The notes: generated from the letters alone by a model not told the origin. A stretch of 64,000 bases of DNA from an uncultured Granulosicoccus sp. (GCA_947495035.1 CANLXI010000001.1:186001-250000), one strand, 5' to 3'. Numbered from the stretch's first letter, positions 25,453-34,501 are shown. A program made the numbers and translations.

Positions 25453-26538
25453 ATGGCCACAATAAACATCGAGAATGTCACCAAGTCGTTTGGCGAAGTG
25501 GAAGTGATTCCCGCGCTTGACCTGCAAGTCGCCGATGGCGAATTCGTCGTGCTGGTCGGACCATCAGGTTGCGGCAAGACCACGACGCTGCGAATGATTG
25601 CAGGGCTGGAAACCGCCACAAGCGGAACTGTCAGCATCGGTCCGCGAGATGTGACTCATCTACGACCGGGCTTGCGCAATTGCGCCATGGTCTTTCAGTC
25701 CTATGCGCTGTTTCCTCACATGACAGTCGGTGAGAACATCACTTATGGCATGAAGGTTCGTGGAGAGGGCAAGCGGAAAGCCGCTGCAGCGATGAAGGAG
25801 GCATCCCGCATTCTCAATCTGGACGAGTATCTGGATCGCAAGCCTGCCGAGTTATCGGGTGGGCAACGTCAGCGAGTGGCTATCGGCCGGGCGCTGGTTC
25901 GCGATCCGGACGTTTTTCTGTTCGACGAACCCCTGTCGAACCTGGATGCCAAATTGCGTATCGAGATGCGCACCGAAATCAAGCAATTGCATCGACGACT
26001 CAAGAGCACCATCGTGTACGTCACACACGATCAGGTAGAGGCGATGACCATGGCTGACCGGGTGGTAGTGATGCAGGGTGGCGTCATAGAGCAGGCCGCT
26101 GATCCCATCACGCTGTACGAACGACCACGAAATCTGTTTGTGGCATCGTTCATTGGTGCTCCCAGCATGAATATGCTGGCAGGACAGATTGCCATGGAAG
26201 ATGAGCAGCCTGTGTTTGTCAGCAACAGCGGCTTCCGTGTTCCGGCACCTGCCCATCTGGCCAGCGTTGCCGGCGAAGCGATGGTTCTGGGTATTCGTCC
26301 TGAGCATACCGGTGAGGATTCAACCCTGGGACCTTGCATCAATGCGTCGGTTATCGAAATGGAACCTCTCGGCCCGCATACCCTGCTGATAGGAAAGGTG
26401 GGGGACGAGAGGTTCACCGCGCAGATGCCAGCCAGCAACAAGTCGCAACCGGACGACATCGTCGAGGTGTATCTGGATCGCAGCAAGATGCATTTCTTTC
26501 GTGCTTCAGATGGGCTGGCACTGCGCGAGTCGGACTAG
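25453..26538 (+). CDS. Sugar ABC transporter ATP-binding protein (MalK/UgpC type)
   Basis: The 361-residue ATPase has Walker A GPSGCGKTTTL, Q-loop QSYALFPHM, signature LSGGQRQR, Walker [13 protein letters not shown] and switch THDQ. A ~120-residue C-terminal TOBE/regulatory region (from about 240; ISNSGFRVPAP-like segment and GIRPEHTG) is characteristic of the MalK/UgpC class. It completes the importer of the deoC operon, with one promoter region far upstream and a hairpin just before it. Confidence 0.93.
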   Translation: MATINIENVTKSFGEVEVIPALDLQVADGEFVVLVGPSGCGKTTTLRMIAGLETATSGTVSIGPRDVTHLRPGLRNCAMVFQSYALFPHMTVGENITYGMKVRGEGKRKAAAAMKEASRILNLDEYLDRKPAELSGGQRQRVAIGRALVRDPDVFLFDEPLSNLDAKLRIEMRTEIKQLHRRLKSTIVYVTHDQVEAMTMADRVVVMQGGVIEQAADPITLYERPRNLFVASFIGAPSMNMLAGQIAMEDEQPVFVSNSGFRVPAPAHLASVAGEAMVLGIRPEHTGEDSTLGPCINASVIEMEPLGPHTLLIGKVGDERFTAQMPASNKSQPDDIVEVYLDRSKMHFFRASDGLALRESD

Positions 26539-26550
26539 ACCAGCCGGGTT

Positions 26551-26760
26551 TCAGTCCACAGCCACCATCACATCGGATGCCTTGACGATGGCGTAGGCCG
26601 TTGCGCCTTCCGTGAGTCCAAGATCGGCCACCGCGGCATTGGTGATCATGGAAGTGATGACGGCGCCATTGCCGACATCAATGCGTACCGTGCTGTTGAC
26701 AGCACCTTTTTCGATGGCGATGACAGTGCCCTTGAGTTGATTGCGTGCGCTGAGTTTCAT
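26551..26760 (-). CDS. Mop/TOBE single-domain molybdate-binding protein
   Basis: The 69-residue protein is one Mop (molbindin/TOBE) domain: MKLSARNQLKGTVIAIEKGAV, TVRIDVGNG, ITSMIT and AYAIVKASDVMVAVD. Such proteins form hexamers storing molybdate or tungstate oxyanions in the cytoplasm. The ATG at 26760 matches the family start exactly. It is convergent with the sugar ATPase, 12 bp away, and its function is probably unrelated to sugar uptake. Confidence 0.88.
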   Translation of the reverse strand: MKLSARNQLKGTVIAIEKGAVNSTVRIDVGNGAVITSMITNAAVADLGLTEGATAYAIVKASDVMVAVD

Positions 26761-26986
26761 GCCTGGTAACTCCGATAGATGCAAGAGAGAGTGAAAATTC
26801 CGGGCGAACTTTTAACATGCCAATGCCGACTCAGGCAAGATTTTGCTGGTTCCTGGGGCGCAAAGAGTGCGACAGCTCCCGTTGGCGTTACCTTGAGCCA
26901 TTCAAGGCAAGGAGGAGCATTGGTGAGTGATTACCGGTGGTTTCCCGGCGATCGTGGAAAAAGGAAAAGAAAAGTCTGGACAAGCC

Positions 26987-27001
26987 AAACATCAGATGTT
27001 T
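26987..27001. promoter_or_regulatory. Perfect palindrome before the GntR-family gene
   Basis: AAACATC-A-GATGTTT is a perfect 7-bp inverted repeat around one base, ending 9 bp before the regulator's ATG. Position and symmetry suggest an autoregulatory operator for the GntR/FadR protein. A poly-purine stretch lies just upstream. Confidence 0.5.
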
Positions 27002-27010
27002 GAATAAGGC

Positions 27011-27760
27011 ATGTCTGAATTACTCTACTACGATCTGAAAGGTGCTTCGGGCGTTGCCCCCGGATTGGCGACGCAGATCTGTCGCGAGATCGGCCGACGA
27101 ATCGTGGCAGGCTCTCCGTCTGCGGGCGAGCTGATCAGCGATGAGACCACATTCGCCGAACGCTTTGGCGTGAGCAAGTCCGTCATTCGTGAAGCCATCA
27201 AATTGCTGGTCGGCAAGGGATTGGTTGAGGTCAAACGTGGAAGTGGCACGCGAGTCAGGGATCGTTCCAACTGGATGTTGTTCGACGACGATGTACTTGC
27301 CTGGCATCAATCGGCCAAGCCAAGCCCGGACTTCCTGCGTCAGTTGATGGACATACGCCTGGTGATCGAACCCAAGGCTGCATCCTGGGCTGCCAGCGTT
27401 GGAACGCCGGATAGCCATGCCGCGATCGAAGCCGCTCAGCTGAGAATGGAGCAGGAAAAGCGCGCCGTAGAAGACTTCGTGATGGCTGATGCCTTTTTTC
27501 ATCGGGCCATTCTGCATGCCGCGAATAACGAATTCCTGCGCTCGATGGAAGGTGTCATCTTTTCCGCCTTGCTGACGTCCATCCGGCTGACCAATGATGA
27601 TCCTCGCAAGAACGAGGATTCCATCCCATTTCACCGAGAGGTATGCGATGCCATTCTTGCACGCGATGCCGCTCTGGCAGAACAGAAGATGTCGACCTTG
27701 CTGACAGATGCCCACCAGCGTATGACGCGGGCGGTAAGCGACTATGGCAATACCGATTGA
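27011..27760 (+). CDS. GntR-family transcriptional regulator (FadR/FCD subgroup)
   Basis: The 249-residue regulator has a GntR winged helix (about residues 20-85: GELISDETTFAERFGVSKSVIREAIKLL, GLVEVKRGSGTRV) and an all-helical FCD ligand-binding domain with metal-type histidines in DAFFHRAI and FHREV. FCD regulators sense small acids such as sugar acids. It precedes the sugar transporter/GMC dehydrogenase genes on the same strand by 218 bp and is probably their regulator. Confidence 0.9.
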   Translation: MSELLYYDLKGASGVAPGLATQICREIGRRIVAGSPSAGELISDETTFAERFGVSKSVIREAIKLLVGKGLVEVKRGSGTRVRDRSNWMLFDDDVLAWHQSAKPSPDFLRQLMDIRLVIEPKAASWAASVGTPDSHAAIEAAQLRMEQEKRAVEDFVMADAFFHRAILHAANNEFLRSMEGVIFSALLTSIRLTNDDPRKNEDSIPFHREVCDAILARDAALAEQKMSTLLTDAHQRMTRAVSDYGNTD

Positions 27761-27937
27761 TTGAATGAAGGCCGGCATCGATCGGCCACAGCGGTGATGC
27801 TCTTGTGCCAGCCGCTCTCTGAGTAATGCCCGGACTCGACCGGTGGGTGAGCCCGGTCCACAAGCAACCCTGGATTTTCGGCCTGGGCCTCCCCGTGCCC
27901 GCAGGAAAGTACCTGGAGTTGTTACCACCAACACCGC

Positions 27938-27953
27938 GACGCAGTGTTGCGTC
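27938..27953. promoter_or_regulatory. Perfect inverted repeat before the sugar-binding protein gene
   Basis: GACGCA-GTGT-TGCGTC, 25 bp upstream of the next ATG, is either an operator or a short leader hairpin. It does not match the AAACATCAGATGTTT palindrome, so a second factor or an RNA role is possible. The remaining 218-bp gap shows no other clear signal. Confidence 0.35.
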
Positions 27954-27978
27954 ATCAATATCATGAGGAGCGAAACAG

Positions 27979-29043
27979 ATGATTTTCAATGAATGCAGAC
28001 GTGCTGTGAGTATCGCCATGGCCTCGCTGATGCTGGCCGGGGCAGGTGCAGCCAACGCTGAAGACATGGTGGCCCTGCTGCTGCCCGAGAACGTGAATCC
28101 GCGTTGGGAAAGCCAGGATGCCATGTTCTTCAAGGAATCCATGGCGAAGCTGTCACCTAGTGTCAGAGTTGAAGTATTCAACGCCAACAACGACACTACA
28201 GCGCAACAGCGTCAGGCCGAGCAGGCATTGACACAAGGTGCAAAAGTGCTGGTGGTCATTTCGATAGACGGAGAGAGTTCGGCAATCATTGCGGACAGTG
28301 CCGCCGAAGCAGGCGTGCCGACCATTGCCTATGATCGCCTGATAAACTCGGAAAACAACGCAGTCTGGATCCAGGCTGATCTGGTCGGTATGGGCTACGA
28401 CCAGGCCATGCATGTCATCGACAACACGGAGGACGGAGACACACTTGTCATGTTGAAAGGCTCTCCAACCGACCCGGGTGCTCACGATATCTACAAGGGC
28501 CAGGTCAAGGCGCTGCAACCGTTGTACGACAGTGGCAAACGAGTGCTTGGCTATGAGAACTGGACACAGGGTTGGGATCCTGCCATAGCCCGTCGTTCGA
28601 TGGATCAGGCCCTGACTCAACTGAACAACGAGGTACAGGGTGTCGTGTCATCCAATGACGGTAATGCCGGTGCAGCGATCGCATCCATGGAAGAGCAGGG
28701 AATGGCCGGAACTGTGCCGGTATCCGGACTTGATTGCACCGTGCAGGCACTACAGTTGATGTTGCTGGGCAAGCAGACCCAGTGCGGCTGGAGGCCTCTG
28801 TCCGAAATGGCGCACGCCGCCGCCGAAGTCACCATACGCATGCTTGAAGGTAAGGATTTCTCGGACCTGGCGACAGAGACCGTGACGGTCGGCATGGGGG
28901 CCGAGGTGCCGTTCGTGCCTGTCGGTTCCTATTCGGCGGTAGGTGAAGAAGGTGTTGGCTACGTGATCGAGCATGATTCCTCGGTCAGCAAGGAAATGGT
29001 CTGCGAAGGTGTTGCCGCAGAAACAGATTTCTGCGCGAGCTGA
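27979..29043 (+). CDS. Sugar ABC transporter substrate-binding protein (XylF/ChvE type)
   Basis: The 354-residue periplasmic protein has a signal peptide (cleavage after ANA) and a periplasmic-binding-protein-4 fold like XylF: LLPENVNPRWESQD, NANNDTTAQQRQAEQAL, ISIDG and the YDRLI segment found in xylose-binding proteins. A GAGGAG ribosome site precedes the ATG. It feeds the ATPase and permease that follow; xylose or another aldopentose/hexose is the likely ligand. Confidence 0.9.
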   Translation: MIFNECRRAVSIAMASLMLAGAGAANAEDMVALLLPENVNPRWESQDAMFFKESMAKLSPSVRVEVFNANNDTTAQQRQAEQALTQGAKVLVVISIDGESSAIIADSAAEAGVPTIAYDRLINSENNAVWIQADLVGMGYDQAMHVIDNTEDGDTLVMLKGSPTDPGAHDIYKGQVKALQPLYDSGKRVLGYENWTQGWDPAIARRSMDQALTQLNNEVQGVVSSNDGNAGAAIASMEEQGMAGTVPVSGLDCTVQALQLMLLGKQTQCGWRPLSEMAHAAAEVTIRMLEGKDFSDLATETVTVGMGAEVPFVPVGSYSAVGEEGVGYVIEHDSSVSKEMVCEGVAAETDFCAS

Positions 29044-29044
29044 A

Positions 29045-29860
29045 ATGAGTTCTACAGCAGCAGTGGTGGGGCATCAGTCCCCACCGGCTCACCTGCAGGT
29101 GACGGGAATCGGCAAGAGCTTTGGCGGTGTGGAAGCGCTGCGTGAAGTCGATTTCGAAGTAGCTCGGGGTGAGGTCATGGCCTTGGTCGGCGACAACGGT
29201 GCTGGCAAGTCCACCTTGATGAAGGTACTTGCCGGAGCCATTGCTGCTGATCAGGGCAGTTTCCGGATGGATGGCGAACCGGTGAGTGTCGCTACACCAT
29301 TGGACGCGACTGCGCTGGGTATCCAGATTGTCTATCAGGATCTTGCGCTTTGCGAGAACCTGGATGTGTCAGCCAATCTGTCTCTGGGAGCGGAGCCCTT
29401 GAAACCGGGGTGGACGTTTCTGCCGAGGTTCCTGCGTCCAATCGATGAAATTGAGATGGAAGTCAAGGCGAAGGCTGCCATCGACAGACTGCAAGTGCGG
29501 ACCTTGCGCTCAGTCAGGGCGAAGGTAGGAGGCCTGTCTGGTGGACAGCGACAGGCCATTGCCATAGCGCGAGCTGTGGGAGCGGAGAGTTCGGTGGTGC
29601 TGCTTGATGAACCAACCGCCGCTCTGGGTGTTGCACAGACCCGACAAGTACTGGATGTGGTCAAGCGTCTGCGCGATACCGGTCATGCGGTTGTCTACAT
29701 TTCCCATAATCTGCGCGACATCTTCGAGGTGGCAGACCGAATTTGCGTACTCAGGCATGGCGCGAATGTCGCCACCTGGCGTACCTCGGACACCACGCCA
29801 GATGAAATCGTGGTGGCCATGACACGTGGTCTGGAGGAGGGGTCCGATGACGCGATCTGA
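29045..29860 (+). CDS. Sugar ABC transporter ATP-binding protein, single-domain (FrcA-like)
   Basis: The 271-residue ATPase carries Walker A GDNGAGKSTL, signature GLSGGQRQA, Walker B VVLLDEPTAAL and a YISHNLRD switch typical of the carbohydrate uptake transporter-2 family. Unlike XylG or RbsA it contains only one nucleotide-binding domain, as in FrcA, so it should work as a homodimer. The ATG at 29045 is 1 bp after the preceding stop, and its stop overlaps the permease by 14 bp. Confidence 0.9.
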   Translation: MSSTAAVVGHQSPPAHLQVTGIGKSFGGVEALREVDFEVARGEVMALVGDNGAGKSTLMKVLAGAIAADQGSFRMDGEPVSVATPLDATALGIQIVYQDLALCENLDVSANLSLGAEPLKPGWTFLPRFLRPIDEIEMEVKAKAAIDRLQVRTLRSVRAKVGGLSGGQRQAIAIARAVGAESSVVLLDEPTAALGVAQTRQVLDVVKRLRDTGHAVVYISHNLRDIFEVADRICVLRHGANVATWRTSDTTPDEIVVAMTRGLEEGSDDAI

Positions 29861-31031
29861 TTCAGGATTGTCTGTGGGGCAACGATTCAGACAATTACGT
29901 GAAACGCGGTTCGGCGCTTTCGTCCCTGTCATGCTGGCGCTGATTGCCATATGGATCTACTTCGGCATCGCGGAACCGGCCTTTCTGAGCCCTCGTAATT
30001 TCTATTTTCTGTTCATGCAGTCGGCCGTGGTGGGCACGCTGGCAGTAGGCATTACCCTGGTCCTGCTGTTGGGTGATATCGATCTGTCCGCAGCGGCGAC
30101 CGCTGGTGTCTGTGCGGCCGTACTGGCGGTGCTGATCGTCATGGGCGTTCCGGGGCCGATTGCCTGTCTCGCGGCCATGCTCACCGGCATCGTTCTGGGC
30201 TTCGTGCAGGGGTGGCTTGTGGCTTATGTCGGTATTCCCTCATTTGTCGTGACACTGGCCGGGTTGCTGGGTTTTCAGGGGCTGATGCTGAAGATTCTGG
30301 GGGCGCAGGGTGCCGTGAACATGCGAGACCCTTTTGTGCGATCTCTGACCACCGTCAGTCTGCCTCCCATGCTTGGCTGGGCTGTGGCCATTGTGTGCAT
30401 CGTCGTTTTTGCGGTGGTGGTCCTGCGGCGGCAGTCACAACGCAGGCAGCGCGGTGTCGAGTTGGAATCGGCTCTGGCGCTGTGGGGACAGATCGGATTC
30501 TTTGCCCTCATTCTGCTGGCAGTGGTCATGACACTCAACAGCTACAAGGGTGTTCCGTTACTGGTGATCCTGCTGGTGGGGCTGACCGCCTTGCTGGGCT
30601 GGATCACGACGTCAACCCCCTTCGGTCGTTCGCTGTATGCCGTTGGCGGCAATGCCGAGAGTGCCCGGCGAGTCGGCATGAACGTCAACTACATTCGCAT
30701 TGCTGCGTTCGCGATCGTCGGCCTCATGGCAGCCGTTGCCGGGATTCTCGGTGCTTCGCGCTACGCCTCGGTGTCCTTCAACGCTTTCGCCGGCGGCCCC
30801 TTGCTGCTGGAGGCGATAGGCGCTGCGGTCATTGGTGGAACGTCTCTGTTTGGCGGGCGTGGCTCGGTCTGGAACGCGATTCTTGGCGCGTTGGTGATCG
30901 GTTCGCTTGGCAACGGTCTGGATCTGTCGGGTGCCAGTGCAGCGGACAAACTGATGTTCTCTGGCGCCATACTGTTGTTGGCGGTCGCCATCGATGCGCT
31001 GTCCAGAGCCGGCAGTACGCAGCAACGCTAG
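29847..31031 (+). CDS. Sugar ABC transporter permease (XylH type)
   Basis: The 394-residue permease shows about ten hydrophobic spans and XylH/RbsC features: ITLVLLLGDIDLSAA, GWLVAYVGIPSFVVTLAGLL, an RRQSQRRQRG cytoplasmic loop and YAVGGNAESARRVGMNV. The ATG at 29847 follows GGAGGAGGGG and overlaps the ATPase gene by 14 bp. It completes a three-gene CUT2 importer. Confidence 0.92.
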   Translation: MTRSDSGLSVGQRFRQLRETRFGAFVPVMLALIAIWIYFGIAEPAFLSPRNFYFLFMQSAVVGTLAVGITLVLLLGDIDLSAAATAGVCAAVLAVLIVMGVPGPIACLAAMLTGIVLGFVQGWLVAYVGIPSFVVTLAGLLGFQGLMLKILGAQGAVNMRDPFVRSLTTVSLPPMLGWAVAIVCIVVFAVVVLRRQSQRRQRGVELESALALWGQIGFFALILLAVVMTLNSYKGVPLLVILLVGLTALLGWITTSTPFGRSLYAVGGNAESARRVGMNVNYIRIAAFAIVGLMAAVAGILGASRYASVSFNAFAGGPLLLEAIGAAVIGGTSLFGGRGSVWNAILGALVIGSLGNGLDLSGASAADKLMFSGAILLLAVAIDALSRAGSTQQR

Positions 31032-31051
31032 CAACAGGCGAGGAGACCATC

Positions 31052-31513
31052 ATGGGACATCAGTTGAGCAATGAACTTGTCAACGTGCTCGAGCAGATCC
31101 TGGAGCTGTTGATTCCAGGCAATGTGACGGCGGCAATCGAGTCCGGAAATTCGCCGGGCGTCATGGCATTCCTGCAGCAAGCGCTGCAGGACGACGATGT
31201 GCTGTACGAACGGATTCGGACGTTGCTGACTGCGGCATCCGAACCCACGAGAACCTCTGCCAACGCATCGCAAGCTGTACTCACTGCCGATCTGTTGTGT
31301 CTGCTCGAGTCCGATCATCCTCAGGCGTTTGCCAGTCTGTTGCGGTTGACCTATATGGCGTATTACAGCCGCGCTGATGCTCGCAGACAATTGGGTCTGG
31401 GGCCCTGGCCGGTACATCCTCAGGGTTATACGGTAGCTGCGGAGTCTGCGGAGTTGCTGCAGACCCTGACCGCACCGGTCAGGGCTCGTGGTCCTTTCTA
31501 TCGGCCCTGCTGA
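31052..31513 (+). CDS. Small subunit of a GMC-type sugar dehydrogenase (gluconate 2-dehydrogenase subunit 3-like)
   Basis: The 153-residue protein resembles the small subunit of membrane flavoprotein dehydrogenases: the run LLRLTYMAYYSRADARRQLG, then a GPWPVHPQGY stretch, corresponds to the conserved end of that family. No Tat or Sec signal is visible, unlike the exported gluconate dehydrogenases. It lies 20 bp after the sugar permease and 28 bp before the GMC oxidoreductase, its probable partner. An ATG with AGGCGAGGAG upstream fixes the start. Confidence 0.7.
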   Translation: MGHQLSNELVNVLEQILELLIPGNVTAAIESGNSPGVMAFLQQALQDDDVLYERIRTLLTAASEPTRTSANASQAVLTADLLCLLESDHPQAFASLLRLTYMAYYSRADARRQLGLGPWPVHPQGYTVAAESAELLQTLTAPVRARGPFYRPC

Positions 31514-31541
31514 ACCATCAAGCTCCACGAGGTATTCGATC

Positions 31542-33161
31542 ATGTCCAAAGAACCGGTTGACGTTCTGATCATTGGTGCCGGCGCGTCGGGCGCCGCCAT
31601 TGCCTGGTCGCTGCTCGAGACACGCATGCAGATTGTCTGTCTTGAACAGGGTGGGCGCGTTCATGACAAGGATTTCCCCAGTCGTCGCGAGGATTACGAG
31701 CTGGCCCGCTATGCAGAGTTCTCCTGTGACCCCAATGTGCGGGGCTTGCCGGAGGATTACCCGATCAACGTGGCTGACAGTTGCATAGCGCCGGTCAACT
31801 TCAATGGGGTCGGCGGTTCGACGATCAATTTTCTCGGTCACTGGCCGCGCATGAAACCATCCGATTTCAAGGCTTTCACGCTGGATGGTGTGGCTTCCGA
31901 CTGGCCCATCGACTATGCAACGCTGGAGCCGTTCTATGCGATGAATGATCGCAATACGGGGGTGTCGGGTCTTGCTGGCAATCCTGCCTATCCACCCTAC
32001 GACCCCCCGCATCCGCCTATCCCGATCGGCAAACTCGGTCAGACTCTGGCACACGGGTTCAATGAGTTGGGCTGGCACTGGTGGCCTTCGGATGTGGCCA
32101 TTCTGAGTAAGGATGTCGACGGACGACAGAAATGCGTGAACGCCGGAACCTGCGACCTTGGTTGCGCTGCCGGGGCCAAGGGTGGCAGTAACTTCACCTA
32201 CTGGCCAGTTCTGGAGCAGGCCGGAGTAGAGCTCAGAACCCGGAGCCGAGTCCGTGAGATTCTGGTGGATGAGCATAGTGGGCTGGCGACCGGCGTGCTG
32301 TATCACGATGCCGACGGTCAGCTGCAGCGACAGGATGCCGAATTGGTGATAGTGGCCTGCAATGGCATCGGCACACCGCGGCTGTTGCTCAATTCCACCT
32401 CGCGATTGTTCCCGGATGGGTTGGCCAATCGTTCCGGCATGGTGGGCAGGAATCTGATGTTCCACCCCCTGAAGGGTGTCTCCGGTGTATTCGATGAGCC
32501 GATGGAGGGGCACAAGGGTCCCATGGCCTGTTCGATACTCAGCCAGGAATTCTACGAGACCGATCCGTCGCGTGACTTCGTGCGTGGTTACGGCTTGCAT
32601 TCCGGACGCTCGACCACTCCGATGACCTTCGCCCTTGGAGGTTATGGCATCGATCGACCCATACCCTGGGGGCAAGCGCATCGCCAGGTCATGGATGATA
32701 TCTATCCCTATCTCGCCAGCCTGACCATCGTGACTGAGGACCTGCCCGAGGAACACAACTGCGTGACTCTGGATTCCGAATTGACCGACAGCGATGGTAT
32801 TCCGGCTCCGAAGATACATTACCGGCTCAGTGACAATACCCGCCGTATGCTCGCGCATGGCGAGGCAAGGGCCACGGAGGTACTCTGGGCGGCAGGAGCC
32901 AGAGAGGTGTTGGCGAAGCCCGATGGTGAGGTCTGGTGGCGAGCTGGTTGGCACCAGATGGGTACTTGTCGCATGGGAGACGATCCCGAGTCATCGGTCG
33001 TCAACGGCTGGGGGCGCAGTCATGATGTCCGGAATCTGTTCATCGTCGATGGTTCCACATTCGTCACGGCCGGTGCCGTCAATCCGACCTCGACCATTCA
33101 GGCCCTGGCGTTGTATATCGGCGACAGCATCAAGCGCAATATGGCAACTCTGTTCGACTGA
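31542..33161 (+). CDS. GMC-family FAD-dependent oxidoreductase
   Basis: The 539-residue flavoprotein begins with the dinucleotide-binding IIGAGASGAA and an LEQGG segment, includes NFNGVGGSTINFLGHWPRM in the FAD-attachment region, and ends with the GMC active-site pair: His in GWHQMGTCRMG and Asn in AGAVNPTSTIQ. It has no signal peptide. Together with the small protein before it, it forms a two-subunit sugar or sugar-alcohol dehydrogenase. Operon position after a sugar importer suggests it oxidises the imported sugar in the cytoplasm; electron acceptor unknown. Confidence 0.9.
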   Translation: MSKEPVDVLIIGAGASGAAIAWSLLETRMQIVCLEQGGRVHDKDFPSRREDYELARYAEFSCDPNVRGLPEDYPINVADSCIAPVNFNGVGGSTINFLGHWPRMKPSDFKAFTLDGVASDWPIDYATLEPFYAMNDRNTGVSGLAGNPAYPPYDPPHPPIPIGKLGQTLAHGFNELGWHWWPSDVAILSKDVDGRQKCVNAGTCDLGCAAGAKGGSNFTYWPVLEQAGVELRTRSRVREILVDEHSGLATGVLYHDADGQLQRQDAELVIVACNGIGTPRLLLNSTSRLFPDGLANRSGMVGRNLMFHPLKGVSGVFDEPMEGHKGPMACSILSQEFYETDPSRDFVRGYGLHSGRSTTPMTFALGGYGIDRPIPWGQAHRQVMDDIYPYLASLTIVTEDLPEEHNCVTLDSELTDSDGIPAPKIHYRLSDNTRRMLAHGEARATEVLWAAGAREVLAKPDGEVWWRAGWHQMGTCRMGDDPESSVVNGWGRSHDVRNLFIVDGSTFVTAGAVNPTSTIQALALYIGDSIKRNMATLFD

Positions 33162-33331
33162 GAAGCCGGCGCGCATCATTCGAAATCGTTGCCTGTGAAC
33201 GGCATCGAATACGGCACCGATCTGCCATACGGTGGATACGGATAATCAGGTATGGGTCACGACTGTTGTTTTCGTGCCATGGGGGGGGATCCTGCCAGGC
33301 GCATCGGGTGTGACCGGAACAGGAGCGTTGC
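33162..33331. other. Gap between the GMC dehydrogenase and the enolase-superfamily gene
   Basis: The 170-bp gap contains a run of eight G at 33281-33288 but no recognisable terminator, gene or operator. Read-through from the GMC operon is possible. Confidence 0.4.
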
Positions 33332-34501
33332 ATGAAGATTACCGCCATCAAGAGTCATGTATTGCAGTACGATATGCCCGAGGAGCTGGGGTATTCGCAG
33401 CAGTATTACGCGAAGCGTTCGGCTCATCTGGTTGAGGTACAGACCAGCGAGGGCATTACCGGTTGGGGTGAGTGTTTCGGTCCCGGCAATGTGGCCCTGG
33501 CCAATAAATGTATCGTCGAGAAAGTGATTCAACCCCTGGTGCTGGACGATGACCCTCTGGACCGGGATGTGATCTGGCACAAGGTGTACAACCTGCTGCG
33601 CGACCATGGGCAGAAGGGCATGCCGATGCAGGCCTTGTCCGGTGTCGATATTGCCTTGTGGGATATCGCCGGCAAGCTGGCCGGCCTGCCGATACACAAG
33701 CTGATTGGCGGCGCTCATCGAAGCAGCGTTCAGGCATATGGTTACGGCATGATGCTCAAGCGAGAGAGCGTCGATGAACATGTCGCGCGATTCACCGATG
33801 AAGCCGCGCGCATTCGTGAGCAGGGCTTCGTCGCCACCAAGATGAAAACCGGGTTGGGTGCACGTGATGATGTGCGTCTGTGCGAGGCGGTTCGACAGGG
33901 GGTCGGGGAAGACTTCCGCTTCATGGTGGATGCCAATCATTGTTACACGACGTCGGATGCCTTCTACGTCGGACGTGCTCTGGAAGAATTGGATGCCTAC
34001 TGGTTCGAGGAACCGGTTGCTCCCGAGGATCATGATGGCTACCGAGAACTGCGAGCGGGTCTGAAAGTCAACATTTCCGGTGGAGAAGCCGAATTCGGTC
34101 GCTGGGGCTGGCGAGCCATTCTGGAGAACCGCGGCCTGGATATCGCGCAGCCGGAAGTCTGTGCGCTCGGAGGTATCAGTGAGTATCTGAAGATCATGGC
34201 GCTGTGTCATGCGCACTTCACACCTGTCATCAACCATGTCTGGGGATCAGCCATCGCCGTGGCGACCAATCTGCAATTGCTGGCAGCCATGCCCCCGATG
34301 CCCGGTGGTTTGCATCCCTGGGAACCCATGCTGGAATTCGATACCACGGACAACCGTTTTCGTGATGAGCTGTTGGTCGAGTCACTCGACATACAGGAGC
34401 AGGTCAGGCGCCAGGATGGTCATGTCAGCATTCCCGATGGTCCCGGTCTGGGCGTGGAGCCGGATGCCGACTTCATTCGGCACTACGAGATCGATCTCTG
34501 A
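33332..34501 (+). CDS. Mandelate racemase/muconate-lactonizing family enzyme, probable sugar-acid dehydratase
   Basis: The 389-residue enolase-superfamily protein has the KxK base (VATKMKTG), metal ligands in MVDANH, WFEEP and SGGEAEF, and the second base His in INHVWGSAIA. The Asp that usually pairs with this His (QPDxxxxGG) is Glu here (QPEVCALGG). Family members in sugar clusters dehydrate aldonic acids to 2-keto-3-deoxy acids. Next to a sugar importer and a dehydrogenase this is the expected second step of a non-phosphorylating pathway; substrate not determined. Confidence 0.88.
   Translation: MKITAIKSHVLQYDMPEELGYSQQYYAKRSAHLVEVQTSEGITGWGECFGPGNVALANKCIVEKVIQPLVLDDDPLDRDVIWHKVYNLLRDHGQKGMPMQALSGVDIALWDIAGKLAGLPIHKLIGGAHRSSVQAYGYGMMLKRESVDEHVARFTDEAARIREQGFVATKMKTGLGARDDVRLCEAVRQGVGEDFRFMVDANHCYTTSDAFYVGRALEELDAYWFEEPVAPEDHDGYRELRAGLKVNISGGEAEFGRWGWRAILENRGLDIAQPEVCALGGISEYLKIMALCHAHFTPVINHVWGSAIAVATNLQLLAAMPPMPGGLHPWEPMLEFDTTDNRFRDELLVESLDIQEQVRRQDGHVSIPDGPGLGVEPDADFIRHYEIDL

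Noticed and set aside
31518..32954. Long open frame antisense to the GMC oxidoreductase
   Set aside because: The plus-strand protein has full GMC motifs; the antisense product shows none and has no ribosome site.
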